From Pedococcus aerophilus (lineage in GTDB: Bacteria > Actinomycetota > Actinomycetes > Actinomycetales > Dermatophilaceae), in the NCBI RefSeq assembly GCF_039532215.1, contig NZ_BAAARN010000001.1, positions 2,093,942 to 2,157,941 on the forward strand: a DNA stretch of 64,000 bases, written 5' to 3'. Under the pieces are notes generated by a model. The model was not told the DNA's origin, did no database searches, and saw only the letters and a list, made by a program, of their open reading frames with translations. The translations under genes were made by a program, and so were the position numbers. Positions 18,675-27,668 of this stretch are shown piece after piece. Numbering within the stretch: position 1 is the first letter of the stretch; every line of letters starts with the position of its first letter.

Positions 18675-21600
18675 TTACTGCGTGACGGCGCCGATCACCA
18701 CGGACCCGGTGCCGAGCACCGCGCCCTCGGAGGAGACGACGTTCATCTCGCCGAACAGCTTGCGGCCCTCGGCCGGGGCCTCCTCGGCGGTGACCGAGCA
18801 GGTCACCGTCGCCGACCCACCGGCCGGGAGGGTGATCGACGTGCTGGGCACGTCGAGCGAGCCGAGGCCCGAGGCGAAGAACACGTCGAGGTAGTCGTAC
18901 TGCGTGGTGCCGGCCGGCACCGCGTAGCCGTCGACCTCGACCGTGTACGTGCCGGCCTCCGGGTTCGGGATGCTGGTCGACTCCTCGGAGTCGCCGTCAG
19001 CCGACGAACCCACCTCGTTGCCGTCCTCGTCGTAGACGTACAGGTCGAGGTCGGCGCCCAGGTCGGACGTGTTGCCGATCGCGACGTCGAGGCGCTCGGC
19101 GCCCGTGGGCACCACCACGTCGAACGTCTGGACCGCGCCGTTGGCGATGGTCTTGCGGTCGGACGAGGAGCTGCCCAGCGAGCCACCCTTCGGCGTGACC
19201 GTGACCGCACCGAAGGTGTTGGTCACCTTCCAGCTGACCGGGGTCGGCTCACCTGCCGTCACCGACGGGAGGGTCTGCGTCTCCGGGTCCACGACGACAC
19301 CCTGTGCAGCGGCGGTCAGGCGGAACGGGTTGTCCAGGAACGGCGACGTGCGCCGGGCCTCGACCTCGAACTCCCAGATGCCGGGCAGCGGGTTGGCGTA
19401 GTTGCGCGAGGTCGGCTTGCAGGCGTTCACGTCACTGAAGTTCGTGAAGCAGGCGAGCGAGGACGTCGACTCGACCGGGACGCCGTACGGGTTGATCCCG
19501 ATGAAGCGGACCTGGCTCTTGGTGGCGATGCCACCGAGGTTGACCTGGAGCGCCTTGGTGCCCGCCGGGACGTTGACGAAGAGCTTCTTGGTGAGGTTGC
19601 GCCCCACCGAGTCGCTCAGCGTCGCCGAGTAGGACGGCTTGGTGAGCTCCTTGGCCAGGACGACCGTGAGGAGCACGCGGTGGTCGACCACGGAGGTCAT
19701 CGGGTCGTCGATCTCGAGGATCGCCGAGTGGGCGCCCTGTGCAGTCGTCTTCGCCGTGACCGGGATGTTGACCATGGTGCCCTTGCGCATCTGCGCCTTG
19801 GTCACGCCCAGCTTGAAGGTGCCGTCGTTGCCGACCAGGCGGAGCTGGTGCAGCGCCGGGCCGGAGCGACCGGTCGTGCGGGTCGCCGAGACGGTGTAGG
19901 TCTTGGCGACGCCGGAGACCTGGCCACCCTCCTTGCTGCCACACCGGTTGTAGACGCCGGTGCCCTTGTCGGGCGTCGCGAGGAAGTCCGAGATCGGGGT
20001 GCAGACCGGGGCGGAGACCGTGTAGGCCTGCGTGGCGGGGCGCTTCCTGAGCAGCGTCCAGGCGCCGGGCACGTTCATCTGCCCGGTGCCCTGACCGATG
20101 GCCTCGAGTCCCTTGACGAACTTCGCCGAGGAGTAGATCGAGTTGCGCAGCTGCGCCGGCGTGGTGTCGGTGCCCGTCGCGAAGGCGGCGGAGAGCAGCA
20201 GCGCAGCGCCACCGGCGGCCTGCGGGGAGGCCATCGACGTGCCGTTGAACATGGCGTAGCCGACAGGCAGCGTGTAGCCGGTCTCGGCGACGTCGGGCTG
20301 CTTGAGCCACTGCGGCACCGTGGAGATCGCCGAGCCCGCAGCCATGATGTTCGGCTTGAACCCGCCGTCCTCACGCGGACCGCGCGAGGAGTAGTTGTGC
20401 AGGGTCAGCGGGGTCGAGACGACCGAGCCGTAGTTGGACAGCCAGGTCTCCTTGGTGATCGAGGAGGCCACGCTCACGACGTCGGTGGCCACGGACGGGT
20501 CACCGATCGTGTTGATGCCCGGGCCGCTGTTGCCGGCCGAGATGAACAGCTGCACGCCGTACTCGTCGATGAGCCGGTCGTAGAGGGCTGCGCGGGCGTT
20601 GTTGCCGTCGTTGAGGGCCGGGAGGCCACCGATCGACATGTTGACGACGTCGACGCCACGGTTGGCGACGAGGTCGACCATGCCGTCGGTCAGCGCGGCC
20701 GCGGTGCAGCCACCGCCCCAGGTGCAGGCGCGCGAGGAGACGATCTTGGCGCCGGGGGCCTCGCCGTCCATCTGCCCACCGAACAGGCTGTGGCCTGCCG
20801 CGATGCCGGCGACGTGGGAGCCGTGGGCGTCCTCGACGATGCCGATGTTGACGAAGTCGGCCGTGGCCGGGAGCGTCGGGTCCTGGTAGGGCGCGAGGCT
20901 GACGTCCTGGCGGAACTCGACCGTGAACGGCATGCGCTCGACGATCGAGGTCTTGGGGTTGTCGGTGCCGAAGTACCGGACGTCGTACTTCTCCTTGTAG
21001 GGGCGCATCTTCTCGGACGCCTCGAAGGTGAGGTTCTGGTTCGCGTCGACCCAGATGTCGTTGGTCGCCGTGTCGTACAGCACGCCGAACCGGTCGGTGG
21101 TGTCACCGTCGCGGTTGACGTCGCCGCCGGGCTCGCTCGCCGCCGTGATGGCCTCGCTGAAGCGGCTGATCTTGTAGGTGCCGCTGGTCGGCAGCGTGTA
21201 GGTGCTCCCCAGGTAGGCAGCCCGCGGACCGGTGGCGTCGGTGAGCATGGCGCGCCAGCTGGCGTCCGCGTCGAAGATCGGGTCCGTGGCCGTGACCCAG
21301 TCGACGATCTTGCGCTCACCCGTCGAGGTGGTCTTGAGGGCCGGGTGGTCCAGGTCGACACCGGAGTCGATGACACCGATGGTCACGCCGCGACCGTCCC
21401 AGGCGGGGTTCTTCTTCTTGAAGTCGACCGAGCCCTGGTCACGCGTCGGCATGTAGGGGTTGGAGTCGGGGGTGCTCTTGCCGGGTGCGCTGACCGTTGC
21501 AGCCGCAGCCTTGGAGCCGCGCTCGACAGCCGGGTTGGGCAGCGGGATCGACTCGTCGAGGTCGACGGCGATCACCTTGAGGATGCCGGCGACCTTGTCG

Positions 21601-21971
21601 ACCTTCGTGGTCGGGACGCTGGCGCGGACGTAGCCGATCCGGTCGTTGACGGTGCTCGTCCAGCCGCCCTGGGCCTTGACGGCCTTGACGACGTCCTTGG
21701 TGGCGCCCTTCTCGGTCGCGAGCATCAGGGTGACACGCTTGGTCCCCTTCTGCTGCGCCGTGTTGAGCAGCTCGCGGTCGTGCTGGCCCAGCTTGTCCTT
21801 CTTCTGGGCCTTCTTGACCTGGTCCTTCTCGGCCTTCGCCGAGGGCGCCTTGCTCACGGTGCCACCGGGTTCGGCCGACGCGACGGGCGCAACTGTTGCT
21901 GCGACCACCCCCGCCACAGCCATCCCGGCAACCATCGTGAGTCCGCGGCGCGTCGTGCGTCGTGCGGTCAC
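18675..21971 (-). CDS. Secreted S8 subtilisin-family peptidase, TPPII-like
   Basis: A 1098-residue exported serine protease. A twin-Arg-containing signal peptide (MTARRTTRRGLTM, cleavage after ASA near 33) leads to a propeptide, then the S8 domain with catalytic Asp202 (IDSGVDLDHP), His383 (DAHGSHVAG) and Ser579 (FNGTSMASPQAAG). About 180 residues separate Asp and His, and a domain follows Ser, as in tripeptidyl-peptidase II relatives. The C-terminus (about 960-1065) is a pre-peptidase-type PPC domain (LGADLDLYVYDEDGNEV, then GTYTVEVDGYAVPAGT). The start is GTG 21971 after AAGGGGA. It likely degrades peptides outside the cell. Confidence 0.9.
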   Translation of the reverse strand: MTARRTTRRGLTMVAGMAVAGVVAATVAPVASAEPGGTVSKAPSAKAEKDQVKKAQKKDKLGQHDRELLNTAQQKGTKRVTLMLATEKGATKDVVKAVKAQGGWTSTVNDRIGYVRASVPTTKVDKVAGILKVIAVDLDESIPLPNPAVERGSKAAAATVSAPGKSTPDSNPYMPTRDQGSVDFKKKNPAWDGRGVTIGVIDSGVDLDHPALKTTSTGERKIVDWVTATDPIFDADASWRAMLTDATGPRAAYLGSTYTLPTSGTYKISRFSEAITAASEPGGDVNRDGDTTDRFGVLYDTATNDIWVDANQNLTFEASEKMRPYKEKYDVRYFGTDNPKTSIVERMPFTVEFRQDVSLAPYQDPTLPATADFVNIGIVEDAHGSHVAGIAAGHSLFGGQMDGEAPGAKIVSSRACTWGGGCTAAALTDGMVDLVANRGVDVVNMSIGGLPALNDGNNARAALYDRLIDEYGVQLFISAGNSGPGINTIGDPSVATDVVSVASSITKETWLSNYGSVVSTPLTLHNYSSRGPREDGGFKPNIMAAGSAISTVPQWLKQPDVAETGYTLPVGYAMFNGTSMASPQAAGGAALLLSAAFATGTDTTPAQLRNSIYSSAKFVKGLEAIGQGTGQMNVPGAWTLLRKRPATQAYTVSAPVCTPISDFLATPDKGTGVYNRCGSKEGGQVSGVAKTYTVSATRTTGRSGPALHQLRLVGNDGTFKLGVTKAQMRKGTMVNIPVTAKTTAQGAHSAILEIDDPMTSVVDHRVLLTVVLAKELTKPSYSATLSDSVGRNLTKKLFVNVPAGTKALQVNLGGIATKSQVRFIGINPYGVPVESTSSLACFTNFSDVNACKPTSRNYANPLPGIWEFEVEARRTSPFLDNPFRLTAAAQGVVVDPETQTLPSVTAGEPTPVSWKVTNTFGAVTVTPKGGSLGSSSSDRKTIANGAVQTFDVVVPTGAERLDVAIGNTSDLGADLDLYVYDEDGNEVGSSADGDSEESTSIPNPEAGTYTVEVDGYAVPAGTTQYDYLDVFFASGLGSLDVPSTSITLPAGGSATVTCSVTAEEAPAEGRKLFGEMNVVSSEGAVLGTGSVVIGAVTQ

Positions 21972-22148
21972 GTGGATATCCCCTTGTCTCCGATGCCCCC
22001 TTGTGGCGGGCGATCCGGGTCAGTCTCACCCGAGACGCACAGGGTTGGGCCCGGCCGAAAGGTAAAGGTTCTCCCAAGTCTGCCGGTCAGGAGCCCACGA
22101 ACGGACGTTTGCGGGCGTTTGCTGACAAGTTGACCTGTGGACGCCGGC

Positions 22149-23264
22149 TCAGACGGCGGGGACGGTGGCCGGGTGCTCGGTCAGGAAGTCGCCCGCGACC
22201 TTGATGAGGACGTCGTTCGCCTCGGTCTCGCCGATCGTCGCGCGGACACCGTCGTCGCCGTACTGGCGCAGCGTCAGACCGGCTTCCTGGGCGGCGGCGG
22301 CGAACGCGCCCGAGCGGTCCCCGAGGCCGAACCACACGAAGTTGGCCTCGGTGTCGGCGATGAACCAGCCCTGGCCGCGCAGCGCCTCGACGACGCGGGC
22401 GCGCTCGGCGACGAGCTGGTCGACCCGCTCCTTGAGCTCGTCGAAGGCCTCGAGCGAGGCGATCGCGGCAGCCTGCGCGATCGAGTTCACCCCGAACGGC
22501 GTGGCCGTCTTGCGGAGGGCACCGGCGACCTCGGGGTGCGCCACGGCATACCCGACCCGCAGGCCGGCCAGGCCGTAGGCCTTGGAGAAGGTGCGCAGCA
22601 CCATGACGTTCGGGCGGTCGCGGTAGAGCTCCAGGGACCGGGGGGCGTCCTCGCCGGTGACGAACTCGACGTACGCCTCGTCGATCACCACGAGCACGCG
22701 CGAGGGCACCTGCTCGAGGAACCGCTCGAGCTCGGTGTGGGTGACCATCGGACCGGTGGGGTTGTTGGGGGTGCAGACGATGACGACCTTGGTGCGGTCG
22801 GTGATCGCCGCGCGCATGGCGTCGAGGCGGTGGCGCTCGTGGTCGTCGAGACCGACCTTGACCGAGGTCGCCCCCGCCAGCGCGGTGACGATGGGGTAGG
22901 CCTCGAAGGACCGCCAGGCGTGGACGACCTCGTCACCCGCGTCGCACGTGGCCGCGATGACCTGTCCGAGGACGCCGACCGAGCCGGTGCCCGTCGCGAT
23001 GTGCTCGGCCGGGACGCCCAGGCTCTGCGCGAGCGCGTCCGTGAGCGCGGTGACCGCCATGTCGGGGTAGCGGTTGACGCTGCCGGCCGCCTCGCGGATC
23101 ACCTCGAGGACCGAGGGCAGCGGGGGGAACGGGTTCTCGTTGGAGGAGACCTTGTATGCCGCGACACCCTCGGGTGCCGAGGCCGGCTTCCCCGGCACGT
23201 AGGCGGGCACCTGGTCGAGGGCGCTGCGCAGCTGGACGTCGGAGTCGCGGGCCGTGTCACTCAT
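22149..23264 (-). CDS. hisC: Histidinol-phosphate/aromatic aminotransferase
   Basis: A 371-residue fold-type I PLP aminotransferase. Markers are [41 protein letters not shown], the PLP lysine in [16 protein letters not shown] and the C-terminal [14 protein letters not shown] block. Family members act as HisC in histidine synthesis or as Pat on aromatic 2-oxoacids, and sequence alone does not separate the two here. No other his genes are nearby, which slightly favours the stand-alone Pat or second-copy interpretation. ATG 23264 is preferred to GTG 23273. It is divergent from the LuxR-type gene at 23415. Confidence 0.85.
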   Translation of the reverse strand: MSDTARDSDVQLRSALDQVPAYVPGKPASAPEGVAAYKVSSNENPFPPLPSVLEVIREAAGSVNRYPDMAVTALTDALAQSLGVPAEHIATGTGSVGVLGQVIAATCDAGDEVVHAWRSFEAYPIVTALAGATSVKVGLDDHERHRLDAMRAAITDRTKVVIVCTPNNPTGPMVTHTELERFLEQVPSRVLVVIDEAYVEFVTGEDAPRSLELYRDRPNVMVLRTFSKAYGLAGLRVGYAVAHPEVAGALRKTATPFGVNSIAQAAAIASLEAFDELKERVDQLVAERARVVEALRGQGWFIADTEANFVWFGLGDRSGAFAAAAQEAGLTLRQYGDDGVRATIGETEANDVLIKVAGDFLTEHPATVPAV

Positions 23265-23414
23265 GGTCACCACCCTAGGTGGCCGCCTCCGAACGGGTCA
23301 TCCGGACGACCGACCCCGCACCCCACCGGGCGCGGGGGTGCCGCAGTTGTGTGAGGATTCGGGGCGCGCAGGAGGGTGCGCCAGTGGTGTCAGCGGTATC
23401 GGGGGAGGTGGACC

Positions 23415-24149
23415 ATGGGGGACGGGCGACCGGGCGAGGCCGAGCTGTTCGACCTCCTGCGTCGCGCCACCCAGCTGACCGCAGACGTCAACGCCCTCGC
23501 GCTGGACCACCTCCAGGGCCGGACGACTGACGGTTTCCGGCTCCTCGGAGCCGGCCTGGAGCAGACCGACGCCGGCTTCATCGCCCTCGAGGCGTCCTGC
23601 ACGCGTCAGCTCGCCAGCGTGATGCCGGTCCTGCCGTTCGACCCGTGGGGGCCCGGCCCCACCCTCGACGAGCGCTCCCGACGCCGGGGCATCGAGATCC
23701 TGTCGGTCTACAGCCGGCGCAGCCTCACGGTGAACCCGCTCCTGTCCTCGATGGACCCCAGCGTCCGGATCGGCCACGCCGTCATCACCATGTGGGTGGT
23801 CGACCGGGCCCGCGTCGTGCTCCCCGGCCCCCTCACCGCGGACGGCGCCCCCACGCTCTTCACCGCCGTGAACCCCTCTGTGCTCGAGCCGTCCCTGGAG
23901 CTGTGGGACCTCATCTTCGCGTCGTCCGCGCCCGTCCTCGCCGAGGACGAACAAGCCCCGTTCACCCCACGCCAGGTCCGGGTCGCCATCCTCATGGCCC
24001 GCGGGGCCAAGGACGCCAGCATGGCCCGCGAGCTGGGGGTGTCGGTCCGCACGGTCGTGTCCGACGTGGCCCAGCTCGTCTCCAAGCTCGGTGCCACCAG
24101 TCGGGTCGACGCCGTTCTGGCCCTCCGACGGGGCCGCGGGCGGGTCTGA
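23415..24149 (+). CDS. LuxR-type HTH transcriptional regulator
   Basis: A 244-residue regulator. The C-terminal 60 residues form a LuxR/NarL-type HTH (FTPRQVRVAILMARGAKDASMARELGVSVRTVVSDVAQLVSKLG in several segments). The N-terminal ~175 residues (ELFDLLRRATQLTADVNALALDHL onward, then VVDRARVVLPGP) resemble the sensor part of stand-alone actinobacterial LuxR proteins that lack a receiver domain. No phosphoacceptor Asp context is seen, so it is not a classic response regulator. ATG 23415 follows GGGGGAGGTGGACC, a strong ribosome site. Its target is unknown. Confidence 0.75.
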   Translation: MGDGRPGEAELFDLLRRATQLTADVNALALDHLQGRTTDGFRLLGAGLEQTDAGFIALEASCTRQLASVMPVLPFDPWGPGPTLDERSRRRGIEILSVYSRRSLTVNPLLSSMDPSVRIGHAVITMWVVDRARVVLPGPLTADGAPTLFTAVNPSVLEPSLELWDLIFASSAPVLAEDEQAPFTPRQVRVAILMARGAKDASMARELGVSVRTVVSDVAQLVSKLGATSRVDAVLALRRGRGRV

Positions 24150-24163
24150 GGTCCGGCGCGACC

Positions 24164-24190
24164 CCGGACTTGCGTGTTCACGCAACCCGG
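24164..24190. repeat. Palindrome TTGCGTGTTCACGCAA within a larger stem
   Basis: A perfect 7-bp dyad at 24170-24185, flanked by complementary CCGG/CCGG bases, sits 20 bases after the LuxR-type stop. It may be a terminator stem for that gene or an operator. The sequence is more AT-rich than its surroundings. Confidence 0.45.
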
Positions 24191-24322
24191 GTGCGTTCCC
24201 TCGACCTCGGGGCCTTCGTGCTGTCACAGTATCCGTCGGCGACTTCCACCGGGGGGACGGATGTCGCCGCAGGACCCGCAGACCACTTCGTGCAGGGGCA
24301 GGTGGCGGGTCCGCAAACGCCG

Positions 24323-24355
24323 CGAGGCCGCACCCCCCACCGGGGTGCGGCCTCG
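24323..24355. terminator. Bidirectional terminator, 14-bp stem
   Basis: CGAGGCCGCACCCC (24323-24336) pairs perfectly with 24342-24355 around CCACC. It lies 20 bases beyond the stop of the minus-strand gene at 24375, in the convergent gap with the LuxR-type gene. Confidence 0.75.
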
Positions 24356-24374
24356 TCGTGCGAGCGGGGGTGTG

Positions 24375-24758
24375 TCAGTCGTCGTCCCCGTCGGGCAGGA
24401 CCCAGTTGAGGACCATCGAGACGATGGTGACGACCAGGGCACCGAGGACGGCGTCCCAGAAGAACTCGTCGATGGTGAAGCTCAGGCCGAGCGGCTCGGA
24501 GATCCACTCGGTGAGCTGGAGCATGAACGCGTTGACGATGAAGGTGAACAGCCCGAGCGTCAGGATGATGAACGGGAAGCTCAGGAGCTTGGCGATGGGC
24601 TTGACGACGGCGTTGACGATGCCGAAGACGACGGCCACGAGCAGCACCGTCGCGAACTTCGACCCGAACTTGCCGTCGCCGAAGCCGATGCCGGGGAGCA
24701 GCCACGCCGCCACCCAGAGGGCGACCGCGTTGACCGCGACCTTGATGAGGAAGTTCAT
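24375..24758 (-). CDS. Phage holin family (superfamily IV-type) small membrane protein
   Basis: A 127-residue protein with four hydrophobic helices and the actinobacterial holin-IV-like motif VVFGIVNAVVKPIAKLLSFPFIILTLGLF (read in parts) followed by NAFMLQLTEW. Despite the family name, members are ordinary chromosomal membrane proteins of unknown role. There is no endolysin or phage gene nearby. ATG 24758 is used because GGGAGGA lies nine bases upstream. The C-terminus is acidic (LPDGDDD). Confidence 0.8.
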   Translation of the reverse strand: MNFLIKVAVNAVALWVAAWLLPGIGFGDGKFGSKFATVLLVAVVFGIVNAVVKPIAKLLSFPFIILTLGLFTFIVNAFMLQLTEWISEPLGLSFTIDEFFWDAVLGALVVTIVSMVLNWVLPDGDDD

Positions 24759-24775
24759 GGCTCGATCCTCCCAGA

Positions 24776-26536
24776 TCACTCCACGTGGCGCCGGGACGTG
24801 ACGACCCGGAAGCGGCTGGCCACGAACGCGGCGTCCGTGTATGCGGCGTTGGCGGCCGGGTTGGCGCCGGTCCCGTGGAAGTCGGAGAAGGCTGCGGTCT
24901 GGTTGACGAAGACCTGGCCGGTGAGGTTCTCCGACAGCGCGACCCCGGCGTCGGCAGCGGCGTCACGGGCCGCGTCGAGGACGTCCTCGTCGGTCGAGTA
25001 GACCGCTGCTGTCATTGCGCCGTGCTCGCGGACGGTGTCGCGGAACTGCGCCAGCGACTGGTCGGTCCCCGAGGTGGCGATGAGGAAGGTGACCGGACCG
25101 AAGCACTCCTGCGTGTAGATGTCCTCGCGGCTCGCGTCGAGGCTGACCAGCCCCGGGGCACGGACCACGGCATCAGGCCAGGTCGGGTGGGCGACCGCCC
25201 GGGAGTCGAGGACGACCGTGCCGTCCGCCTCCTCGGCGAGGTCGGCGAGGCCACCGGCGTTGGCACGCACGCCGTCGTTGACCGTCGCACCGAGGAGCTC
25301 GACGGCCTTGGCGTCGTCGCCGGTGAGCTTGCCGACCGCAGCCGCGAGCTTCTCGCCGAACTCCTCGAAGGACACCGGTCCCTCGTCGGTGCTGATGCCC
25401 TCGCGCGGGACGTAGATGTTCTGCGGGGTGGTGCACATCTGGCCGGAGTAGAGCGTCAGCGAGAACGCGAGGTTGCCCAGGACGCCGCGCAGGTTGTCGG
25501 TCGAGTCGACGACGATCGAGTTCACGCCGGCCTTCTCGGTGTAGACGAGCTTGCCGCTGGCCGCACCGGCCTCCTCGAGCCACGCGCCGAACGCCGGGCC
25601 ACCGGTGTAGTCGATGATCCGCACCTCGTCCCGCTCCGCGAGCACCTTGGCCAGGCCCTCGCCGTCGGCCTCGGGGGCGAGCTGCACGAGGTCGGGGCTG
25701 AAGCCTGCGGCGGCCAGCACCTCACGGGCCACGGCGACCGAGATCGCCAGCGGCAGGATCGCGTGCGGGTGCGGCTTGACGATGACGGGGTTGCCGGTGA
25801 CCAGCGAGGCGAAGATCCCGGGGTAGGCGTTCCACGTCGGGAAGGTGTTGCAGCCGATGACGAGCGCGAGCCCGCGCGGCACGATCCGGTAGTCCTTCTG
25901 CATCCGCAGGAGCGCCGGGTTGCCCTGGCGGTCCTTGCCCGGCTTCTCCCAGACGACGGAGGCCGGGACGCGCTCCTGCTCGACGAGGCCGGCGACGACC
26001 GCCTCGAGGGCGCGGTCCTGGGCGTGCGGCCCGGCTGCCTGGAACGCCATGACGAACGGCTGCCCGGTCGTGTGCATGACCGAGTGCGCGATCTCGAACG
26101 AGCGGCGGTTGATCCCCTCGATGATCTCCACGCAGACCGCCGCCCGCGTGCGGGCGCCGGCGTCGCGCCATACCGGCATCGCCTCCTCGGCTGCCGCCAC
26201 CGCGGCGTCGAGGTCGAGGTGGGGATAGGTGATCCCCAGCGCGGGGCCGTAGGGCGAGGTCTCCTCGCCGACCCACGCACCGTCCGTGGCCACCGTGCCG
26301 AGGGCGCCGAACGCCTTGTCCAGCAAGGACTCGTATGCCGCCTGGCCGTCGGCTGCGGCCGACTCACCGTAGACACGGGGCGAGGGGGACTCGGGGTAGC
26401 GGGAGAAGTACGAGCGGGCGGCGAGCGCGGCGGTGGCCTGCTCGAGGACGTCCGCGTGCTTCGCGACGAGGGGGTGGGTGCTGCCGGAGCCTTCGTGGGA
26501 CTCGGTGGACTGCGTGGGCGCCGTTGCCTGGGTCAT
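24776..26536 (-). CDS. paaN: Phenylacetic acid degradation protein PaaN (aldehyde dehydrogenase family)
   Basis: A 586-residue aldehyde-dehydrogenase-superfamily protein of the PaaN type, shown by RSYFSRYPESPSPRVYGE near the N-terminus, GLALVIGCNTFPTWNAYPGIFASLVTGNPVIVKPHP in the NAD-binding region and the catalytic Cys in YSGQMCTTPQNIYVP. In phenylacetate catabolism this function oxidises the ring-opened semialdehyde-CoA. The longest ORF extends to 27190, but those residues read as antisense of paaI, so I start at ATG 26536. It is divergent from paaI with 52 bases between the starts, suggesting a shared regulatory region. Confidence 0.88.
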   Translation of the reverse strand: MTQATAPTQSTESHEGSGSTHPLVAKHADVLEQATAALAARSYFSRYPESPSPRVYGESAAADGQAAYESLLDKAFGALGTVATDGAWVGEETSPYGPALGITYPHLDLDAAVAAAEEAMPVWRDAGARTRAAVCVEIIEGINRRSFEIAHSVMHTTGQPFVMAFQAAGPHAQDRALEAVVAGLVEQERVPASVVWEKPGKDRQGNPALLRMQKDYRIVPRGLALVIGCNTFPTWNAYPGIFASLVTGNPVIVKPHPHAILPLAISVAVAREVLAAAGFSPDLVQLAPEADGEGLAKVLAERDEVRIIDYTGGPAFGAWLEEAGAASGKLVYTEKAGVNSIVVDSTDNLRGVLGNLAFSLTLYSGQMCTTPQNIYVPREGISTDEGPVSFEEFGEKLAAAVGKLTGDDAKAVELLGATVNDGVRANAGGLADLAEEADGTVVLDSRAVAHPTWPDAVVRAPGLVSLDASREDIYTQECFGPVTFLIATSGTDQSLAQFRDTVREHGAMTAAVYSTDEDVLDAARDAAADAGVALSENLTGQVFVNQTAAFSDFHGTGANPAANAAYTDAAFVASRFRVVTSRRHVE

Positions 26537-26588
26537 GGCGTCATCGTAGGCGCGGCTCCCTCGGCGACCGACCAGCGATGATGGGGCG

Positions 26589-27017
26589 ATGGGCGACGAC
26601 GAGGTGGACGACGAGATTGACTTGGCGCACGTACGGCGGATGTGGGCGGACGACGAGGCCTCCCGCGGACTCGGCATGGAGGCGGTCGTCGTGGAGCTCG
26701 ACCACGCCGTCGTCCGGATGGAGGTCACGCCGGCCATGGTGAACGGCCACGCGATCGCCCACGGCGGGTTCGTCTTCACGCTGGCCGACTCGGCGTTCGC
26801 CCTCGCGTGCAACAGCGGCGGGACGCTGACAGTGGCCGCCGGGGCCGACATCACGTTCGTCACGGCAGGTCGTCTCGGGGACGTGCTCGTCGCCGAGGCG
26901 CACCAGCGTCGGACGTTCGGTCGCAGCGGGCTGACCGATGTGACGGTGACGCGCGAGTCTGACGGCGCGGTGGTGGCCGAATTCCGCGGCCGCTCGAGGA
27001 GCCTGCCGCCCCGGTGA
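26589..27017 (+). CDS. paaI: Hydroxyphenylacetyl-CoA thioesterase PaaI
   Basis: A 142-residue hotdog-fold acyl-CoA thioesterase. The signature is VNGHAIAHGGFVFTLADSAFALACNS, with the HGG and catalytic Asp expected for PaaI, followed by DITFVTAGRLGDVLVAEA. It releases CoA from dead-end hydroxyphenylacetyl-CoA thioesters during phenylacetate breakdown. The ATG at 26589 faces paaN divergently. The rest of the paa operon (paaABCDE, paaK) is not in the window. A 20-bp hairpin follows at 27094. Confidence 0.88.
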   Translation: MGDDEVDDEIDLAHVRRMWADDEASRGLGMEAVVVELDHAVVRMEVTPAMVNGHAIAHGGFVFTLADSAFALACNSGGTLTVAAGADITFVTAGRLGDVLVAEAHQRRTFGRSGLTDVTVTRESDGAVVAEFRGRSRSLPPR

Positions 27018-27093
27018 CCTCGAACCGCCCGCCGACTCTGACCTGCTGACCCGGTGGTGGGGCGCCCAGAGCGGGAGCGGCAGTGAGGTGTGC

Positions 27094-27140
27094 GCGACGC
27101 TATGCAGTGCCCCTGAGGATGGGGCAGTACATAGCGTCGC
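27094..27140. terminator. Hairpin after paaI, 20-bp imperfect stem
   Basis: Arms 27094-27113 and 27121-27140 pair at 18 of 20 positions around TGAGGAT. It lies 77 bases after the paaI stop and ahead of the HTH gene. The rest of 27018-27272 shows no gene that I can support. Confidence 0.65.
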
Positions 27141-27272
27141 GACTCCCCCACATCGACCTGGCCGGCCCGATTGCGTAGCGGCTCGTCCACAGCGCCTCTC
27201 GTCCGCGAACGTTGTCCCCAGGCCGGTTGGACGCCTCACCACGACGTCGTGACCGCGGGCCAGGGTGTCGTG

Positions 27273-27668
27273 ATGGCGTACGAGAGTCGCGAGGACAAGC
27301 TCGCCCGGTGGGACCGTGAGCTCGGGGAGGCGCGCGCCGCCCTCACTCTCGGCGAGTCCATCGTGATGGCGTTGCGCGACGGGCGGGCGACGTCCGGGGC
27401 AAGCCAGCGCGACCGCGCCGAGGCGACGGGCCTGAGCAAGAGCACCGTCGCCCGGCTCGAGTCGGACCCGGGGCGTCTCAAGCTCGACGACGTGGTCACC
27501 GCGAGGTACGGCTACGACCTGCCGAGCCCCGAGTGGACCTGGTACCGGCGAGGTCGTAGCGGCTGGCAGATCTCGACGAGCGTGGCGTCCGATTTGTCCC
27601 TAGGGTCCGGGCAGGCCGACACCGACCGTGCCGCGCCCCGACCACCGGAGGATCCATGCGCCCACTGA
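27273..27668 (+). CDS. Small XRE-type helix-turn-helix protein
   Basis: A 131-residue protein from ATG 27273. Its centre (about 35-80) reads as an XRE-like HTH: GATSG, SQRDRAEATGLSKSTVARLESDP, then LKLDDVVTARYGYDLP. The N-terminal 30 residues are charged and helical (ESREDKLARWDRELGEARAAL). The C-terminus overlaps the start of the cyclophilin gene (27656) by 13 bases. The ORF is open back to 27171, but those residues look non-coding. Codon use and the HTH motif support a real gene, though the last 30 residues are low-complexity. Confidence 0.5.
   Translation: MAYESREDKLARWDRELGEARAALTLGESIVMALRDGRATSGASQRDRAEATGLSKSTVARLESDPGRLKLDDVVTARYGYDLPSPEWTWYRRGRSGWQISTSVASDLSLGSGQADTDRAAPRPPEDPCAH

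Noticed and set aside
18474-22133. 1219-residue open frame on the plus strand opposite the subtilase
   Set aside because: It has no recognisable domain and the composition expected of the antisense frame of a GC-rich gene (Arg/Gly/Val/Asp). The minus-strand subtilase has signal peptide and catalytic triad.
24375-24758. Phage holin as evidence for a prophage
   Set aside because: No integrase, structural, lysin or attachment-site features are nearby. This holin-named family is common as an ordinary chromosomal gene.
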